A DNA stretch of 64,000 nucleotides from Coleofasciculus sp040219735 (GTDB taxonomy: Bacteria; Cyanobacteriota; Cyanobacteriia; Cyanobacteriales; Coleofasciculaceae). Positions 60,401-64,000 of this stretch are shown one piece after another. Position 1 is the first letter of the stretch; every line of letters starts with the position of its first letter. Location: the NCBI GenBank assembly GCA_040219735.1, contig JAVJRX010000047.1. One strand, given 5' to 3'. Below the pieces are notes generated by a model, which saw nothing but the letters and a program-made list of their open reading frames with translations, did no database searches and was not told the DNA's origin. Made by a program: the position numbers and the translations under genes.

Positions 60401-60485
60401 CCTTGCTATACCGTTAAATTGGCAGTTGATAGTGGGGCTGCCTCTGAGATTCCTCTCTCGATCATGGCAAGTTAATTAATAAAAC

Positions 60486-62132
60486 TTAAATAAACTCTGT
60501 TAAGCTATAATCACATTCAATCTGATCAAATAATACCTCAAGTGCGATCGCCTGCGCCTCTGGCATCTGTCCGTAGGAGTAAACATAAGGCGTCTGGGCG
60601 GGGAGGTCAGGTAAGAACTGCTCTAAGGTGTATGGACTACCGTAAATCACCAATGCCTCTAAGACTTGATCCGTTAATAATCGCTGTAGCCAATCCGCAG
60701 CCACAGCAGTTAAAGAAGCCGTACTCCGAAACGGATTTCCACGAATAAAAAGCTGTAGCAGCGTCGGAATCGGTCGCTCATTGTGATCCCTCAGCATCGG
60801 TGGCGTATGGCAATCCACCCATTGCAATTGGTAGCCAAACTGTTGGGGTAGGGTAACGGCTGGAGCATTTCGCCCCAAAACATCACAGGTTAAAATATCA
60901 TCCACAATGATGAGGTTGCGCCCCTGGCGACTATTCGGGAGCAGTTTTGAGCGCAGGGGTAGGGAACCGCCAACTTGTTGAGAATCACGGAGGATATTAG
61001 TAACCGTATCAATGGCAGTCGGTTGAGCCAGATGACCCAGAAACGATAAGGGTTGAGCTTGATCACTTCGGCTCCCTGACACCTGTGTCCCCTGGCTGAT
61101 CTTCGCCTTCGCCTGCCAAATCCGTTCCACAGATGCCAGAATGCGATCGCGGGAAATCCGTCCTGCCGCTACAGCATCACAGACGGCTTGAATGGCGGTT
61201 TCTGGGTTAACGGGCATGAGTAAAATATCAGCCCCAGCTTCAACCGCTTTTACAGGGGCTTCCGTTGCGCCATAGCGATTAGTGATCGCACCCATAATTA
61301 AGGCATCGGTGACTATCAACCCCTCAAACCCCAACTCTTGGCGCAGAACTTGGGTTAAAACTTTTTGTGATAACGTCGCTGGATAGTGATCATCCAAGCT
61401 AGGGATCAACAGATGAGCCGTCATCACCGCATCCACACCCGCCGCCATAGCCGCTTGAAACGGGGGAAACTCCACCTGTGCCATTCGCGATCGCGAATGG
61501 GATAAGATCGGTAAATCTAAATGGGAATCGATCGCGGTATCCCCATGACCGGGGAAATGTTTCGCCGTGGTTAACACCGGATAATCTTGCGTCCCTCGGA
61601 TAAACTGACAAGCCAATTGACTCACGATTTCCGGCGTCTCACCATAAGCCCGCACATTGATTACCGGGTTTTGGGGATTATTATTAACATCTACAACAGG
61701 CGCAAGAATCCAGTTAATCCCAATCGCTAAGGCTTCTTGGGCAGTAATTGCGCCCTTTTGTTTAGCATAATTTTGGGCTTTTTGCAAATCCTGACGGGCA
61801 ATCGCCCCTATTGCCATCGGTGGCGCAAACCAAGTCGCCCCAGCAAAGCGTTGACCGACCCCTTCTTCAATATCAGCGGCAATCAACAAGGGGATTTGGG
61901 CATACTCTTGTAATTGTTGCGATCGCAGCGCTAGTTCCCCAGCACTCGCACCCAGTAAAATCACCCCTCCCACGCCCCAATCCTGTATCCAATGCTGCAA
62001 CCTAGCGGCGGGAGGTTCCCAAGCCGGGTACTGAATTTGGTGGTCAAACAGGTAGCCAGATGCCCGCACCACAACCATCTGTGCCACCTGTTGTGCCAAG
62101 GAGAGAGACTGGATATCGGGTAAGGAATTCAC
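60486..62132 (-). CDS. Glycoside hydrolase family 3 (beta-N-acetylhexosaminidase-like)
   Basis: 548 residues from a GTG at 62132. The GH3 barrel occupies about 1-345: 'GVGGVILLGASAGEL', 'LIAADIEEGVGQRFAGATWF', the KHFPGHGDTAIDSHLDLP motif near 189 with the His/Asp acid-base pair of NagZ-type enzymes, and the nucleophile region 'GLIVTDALIMGAI' near 272. A C-terminal alpha/beta domain of about 170 residues follows, unlike minimal NagZ. No signal peptide, so cytosolic action on muropeptide-type sugars is likely. The GTG overlaps the rbfA stop (GTGA), indicating translational coupling. Confidence 0.92.
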   Translation of the reverse strand: MNSLPDIQSLSLAQQVAQMVVVRASGYLFDHQIQYPAWEPPAARLQHWIQDWGVGGVILLGASAGELALRSQQLQEYAQIPLLIAADIEEGVGQRFAGATWFAPPMAIGAIARQDLQKAQNYAKQKGAITAQEALAIGINWILAPVVDVNNNPQNPVINVRAYGETPEIVSQLACQFIRGTQDYPVLTTAKHFPGHGDTAIDSHLDLPILSHSRSRMAQVEFPPFQAAMAAGVDAVMTAHLLIPSLDDHYPATLSQKVLTQVLRQELGFEGLIVTDALIMGAITNRYGATEAPVKAVEAGADILLMPVNPETAIQAVCDAVAAGRISRDRILASVERIWQAKAKISQGTQVSGSRSDQAQPLSFLGHLAQPTAIDTVTNILRDSQQVGGSLPLRSKLLPNSRQGRNLIIVDDILTCDVLGRNAPAVTLPQQFGYQLQWVDCHTPPMLRDHNERPIPTLLQLFIRGNPFRSTASLTAVAADWLQRLLTDQVLEALVIYGSPYTLEQFLPDLPAQTPYVYSYGQMPEAQAIALEVLFDQIECDYSLTEFI

Positions 62133-62533
62133 TCGTTTTCTTCTGCCTCAGGAACCTGATCATCGAGTTCCTTACTATGACGTTCTTGTGAGAGTTGATT
62201 CAGCAGTGTCAACATGCGATCGCCGCGTTCCAAGCCTCGGTCTTCAATAAAGACGACCTCTGGGGTACGACGCAAGCGCACCCGCCGACCTAATTCGCGA
62301 CGGACAAAACCCGTAGCTGATTGTAAACCCGCCATCGTTTCTGATTTTGCCTCTTCGGTGCCATAGATTGAGACATAAATTTTGGCATGTTGCAAGTCAC
62401 CCGAAACATTTACATCCGTAACGCTGACCATCCCAGCACCGACACGGTCATCTTTGATATCGTGTAACAACATTTGACTGACTTCCTGCTGAATCAGCGA
62501 GGAAACCCTAGACACACGGCGATTTGTAGCCAT
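62129..62533 (-). CDS. rbfA: 30S ribosome-binding factor A
   Basis: 134 residues. A KH-fold factor needed for late 16S rRNA maturation. Conserved: 'RRVSRVSSLIQQEVSQMLLH', 'GAGMVSVTDVNVSGDLQHAK', 'LRRTPEVVFIEDRGLERGDR', with an acidic tail. The stop overlaps the GH3 start by four bases. It follows the DUF751 gene after 118 bp, an arrangement I recall from other cyanobacteria. Confidence 0.96.
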   Translation of the reverse strand: MATNRRVSRVSSLIQQEVSQMLLHDIKDDRVGAGMVSVTDVNVSGDLQHAKIYVSIYGTEEAKSETMAGLQSATGFVRRELGRRVRLRRTPEVVFIEDRGLERGDRMLTLLNQLSQERHSKELDDQVPEAEENE

Positions 62534-62651
62534 AACGCCCCCTTTACTATGAGTATGGGCAGTTGGAGACCAACGATTTCTAGTGTAAGCTTCCCCGCTC
62601 TAAATACACAGGGCTTCCCGCTTCGGAGGTATCTTGTGACATACTGACCCG

Positions 62652-62855
62652 CTAAACTGGGTTCAGTCCTAGCATGGCACGCAGGGTGAAAGCCAGGAAT
62701 AAAAACGTCCCCACCACCAAACCCACCAGCGCGATCGCACTCACGGGATTACTCAATACCGGCTTAAAGCGCTCAAATAGGGCAAAGAAGATGCCCAAGG
62801 TTATGCTAATCAAGTAACGGGGGTAACGGCTAATATTTTGTAAAAAGTCTTTCAT
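62652..62855 (-). CDS. DUF751 / Ycf33-like membrane protein
   Basis: 67 residues: MKDFLQNISRYPRYLISITL, one helix to 'FFALFERFKPVL', then a second helix 'AIALVGLVVGTFLFLAFTLR' and a short tail. Matches the DUF751 family, which includes plastid Ycf33; function unknown. First gene of the DUF751-rbfA-GH3 run, with only 22 bp to the divergent DUF924 start. Confidence 0.85.
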   Translation of the reverse strand: MKDFLQNISRYPRYLISITLGIFFALFERFKPVLSNPVSAIALVGLVVGTFLFLAFTLRAMLGLNPV

Positions 62856-62877
62856 TGCAACTTGCTACTATCTTTAA

Positions 62878-63450
62878 ATGACAAATGACGAAATTTTAGC
62901 ATTTTGGTTTGGAACGCCCGATGACCCAGCTTATCGGAAGCCCCGTCAGGCTTGGTTTACCAAAAATCCCGGCTTTGACGAAGAGGTGCGATCGCGCTTT
63001 TTGGAGGATTATCAACAAGCGGCGGCGGGTCAACTCAACCATTGGCAGGAATCTCCCCATACTTGTCTGGCGCTGATTTTACTGCTGGATCAGTTTCCCC
63101 GCAATATGTTTCGCGGTCAACCCCAAGCCTTTGCCACTGACTCTCAAGCGTTAGCCGCCGCCCAACATGCGGTATCACAAGGGTTTGACCAAACCTTGAT
63201 CTCTGTGCAACGCTGGTTTATTTATATGCCCTATGAACATAGTGAGAACTTAGCACACCAGAAGAAGTGTGTTGAATTATTCTCCACGCTGAAAAATGAT
63301 CCAGACAGCGCCAGTACTATTGATTACGCCTATCGTCATTTGAAGGTGATTGAACGCTTTGGACGCTTTCCCCATCGCAACCCGATTCTGGGTCGAGAAA
63401 GCACACCAGAAGAAGTGGTGTTTCTTAAACAACCGGGTTCCTCGTTTTGA
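62878..63450 (+). CDS. DUF924 family protein
   Basis: 190 residues. Family signatures: 'EILAFWFGTPDDPAYRKPRQ', 'WFTKNPGFDEEVRSRFLEDY', 'LILLLDQFPRNMFRGQPQAF', 'RWFIYMPYEHSENLAHQKKC', 'RFGRFPHRNPILGRESTPEE'. All-helical TPR-like fold, widespread in bacteria and algae, function unknown. The conserved 'DQFPRNMFR' and 'FPHRN' segments suggest a ligand pocket. The ATG at 62878 gives the family N-terminus. Confidence 0.92.
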   Translation: MTNDEILAFWFGTPDDPAYRKPRQAWFTKNPGFDEEVRSRFLEDYQQAAAGQLNHWQESPHTCLALILLLDQFPRNMFRGQPQAFATDSQALAAAQHAVSQGFDQTLISVQRWFIYMPYEHSENLAHQKKCVELFSTLKNDPDSASTIDYAYRHLKVIERFGRFPHRNPILGRESTPEEVVFLKQPGSSF

Positions 63451-63800
63451 CGATGGGTGTTGTGGGGGTGAACCCCATAATGAACCACTCGAATCCACTT
63501 AATTTACTCAGCTCGCCCTCTACTCCAATGCTTGAGAGACTTTTTGTCAAATTTTAGGGGAGAACAACATCAGCCCAAAAACTGATTCCATCGCCCTTTG
63601 TAAAGTTTTTTTCCTGGTGCGTAGAAGGCAGCCATATTTCCAGAGTAACCAGTGAAAGGGTCATTTATCGAGGTAACTTATGTTAAAGCAACTGCCTTTA
63701 AAACGACTAGGGCTAACCGCTTCTAAAAACCTAGACAAACCTACCCATAAGTAATTCTGCCTTGGTATAAGTCCACGGTGTAACTTTTGGTCGATAACCG
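63451..63800. other. 350-bp spacer
   Basis: No gene recognised. TTTGTAAAGTTTTTTTCCTGG near 63598 and a short palindromic ACCCCATAATG region near 63470 are the only visible features. Confidence 0.4.
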
Positions 63801-63998
63801 TTAACGCTGACGCTTGGCTGATACCCGGCATTGTTGCTCGATATCAGCCTTAACTAACGGCTCCCAGTTAGAGACACTATAGTAATCGTGTCTACGATTG
63901 ACTACAGGGCATCGACCAATAAAATTATTAAATTGATATAGAGCGCTCCATACGTGCTTTCTCGGATTCACTCCGAGATAGGCGGACACAGAGCGCGG
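63801..63998 (-). CDS. Partial reading frame running off the window end
   Basis: The minus-strand frame is open from the end of the window to a TAA at 63801 (about 65 codons): SVSAYLGVNPRKHVWSALYQ, then FNNFIGRCPVVNRRHDYYSV, then SNWEPLVKADIEQQ. Composition is protein-like and it might be the C-terminus of a larger gene, possibly of a transposase, but I recognise no family. A GTG at 63989 could also be a start. Confidence 0.3.
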   Translation of the reverse strand, partial: PRSVSAYLGVNPRKHVWSALYQFNNFIGRCPVVNRRHDYYSVSNWEPLVKADIEQQCRVSAKRQR

Positions 63999-64000
63999 CA

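Overview
The window looks like chromosomal DNA of a filamentous cyanobacterium. HIP1 octamers (GCGATCGC) occur throughout. Cyanobacterial or plastid-type genes are present (HemJ-type protoporphyrinogen oxidase, a Ycf37-like TPR protein, DUF751/Ycf33-like, DUF4327). Spacers are full of heptamer-type tandem repeats and palindromic interspersed repeats, and signalling genes (CHASE2, class III cyclases, Ser/Thr kinases, AAA-like NTPases, CHAT) are abundant. A Coleofasciculus/Microcoleus-like organism would fit, but that is an impression, not a proof.

Layout. 1-9.3 kb: end of a methyltransferase gene, a secreted pentapeptide-repeat protein, uvrB, a secreted DUF2092/LolA-like protein, a lipoprotein Cu/Zn superoxide dismutase, a permease + TIGR03943 pair whose second start codon lies in a heptanucleotide repeat tract, a WbsX-like glycan protein and a DUF29 protein. 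9.4-13.5 kb: the bifunctional NAD(P)HX repair enzyme, a dihydroorotase homologue that has lost its metal site, and a small secreted protein. 14-19.5 kb: a mobile-DNA island with a CyRepA1-type plasmid replication gene carrying a 213-bp in-frame block of repeats, and an IS200/IS605-type element with tnpB that sits exactly inside a glutaredoxin gene. 19.9-30 kb (locus A): CHASE2-PAS-cyclase, filamentous-haemagglutinin-like exoprotein, Uma2 nuclease, secreted TPR-CHAT protease, DUF928. 30.5-42 kb: ppsA, a pseudokinase-TPR protein, a small RHH regulator, rpmI-rplT, a solute-binding protein, Ycf37-like, DUF1499, pyrC, lepB. 42.4-56.5 kb (locus B): a second haemagglutinin-like protein, second TPR-CHAT and second DUF928, then an AAA-like protein, an AAA-cyclase-CHASE2 fusion and an active Ser/Thr kinase. 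56.9-64 kb: hemJ, a CDF metal transporter, small conserved cyanobacterial genes, a GH3 enzyme, rbfA, DUF751 and DUF924.

The most interesting feature is the module found twice, about 20 kb apart: two-partner-secretion exoprotein + exported TPR-CHAT peptidase + exported DUF928 protein, with a CHASE2 cyclase beside or near it. The two exoproteins share a conserved C-terminal signature and a two-cysteine layout, and no TpsB transporter is visible at either locus. This suggests a cell-surface processing or anchoring system coupled to cAMP-type signalling. A second theme is that repeat DNA has entered reading frames. Four proteins (CyRepA1, both CHAT proteins and the AAA-cyclase-CHASE2 fusion) contain or end in peptide encoded by interspersed repeats; in CHAT2 the repeat may supply the start codon.
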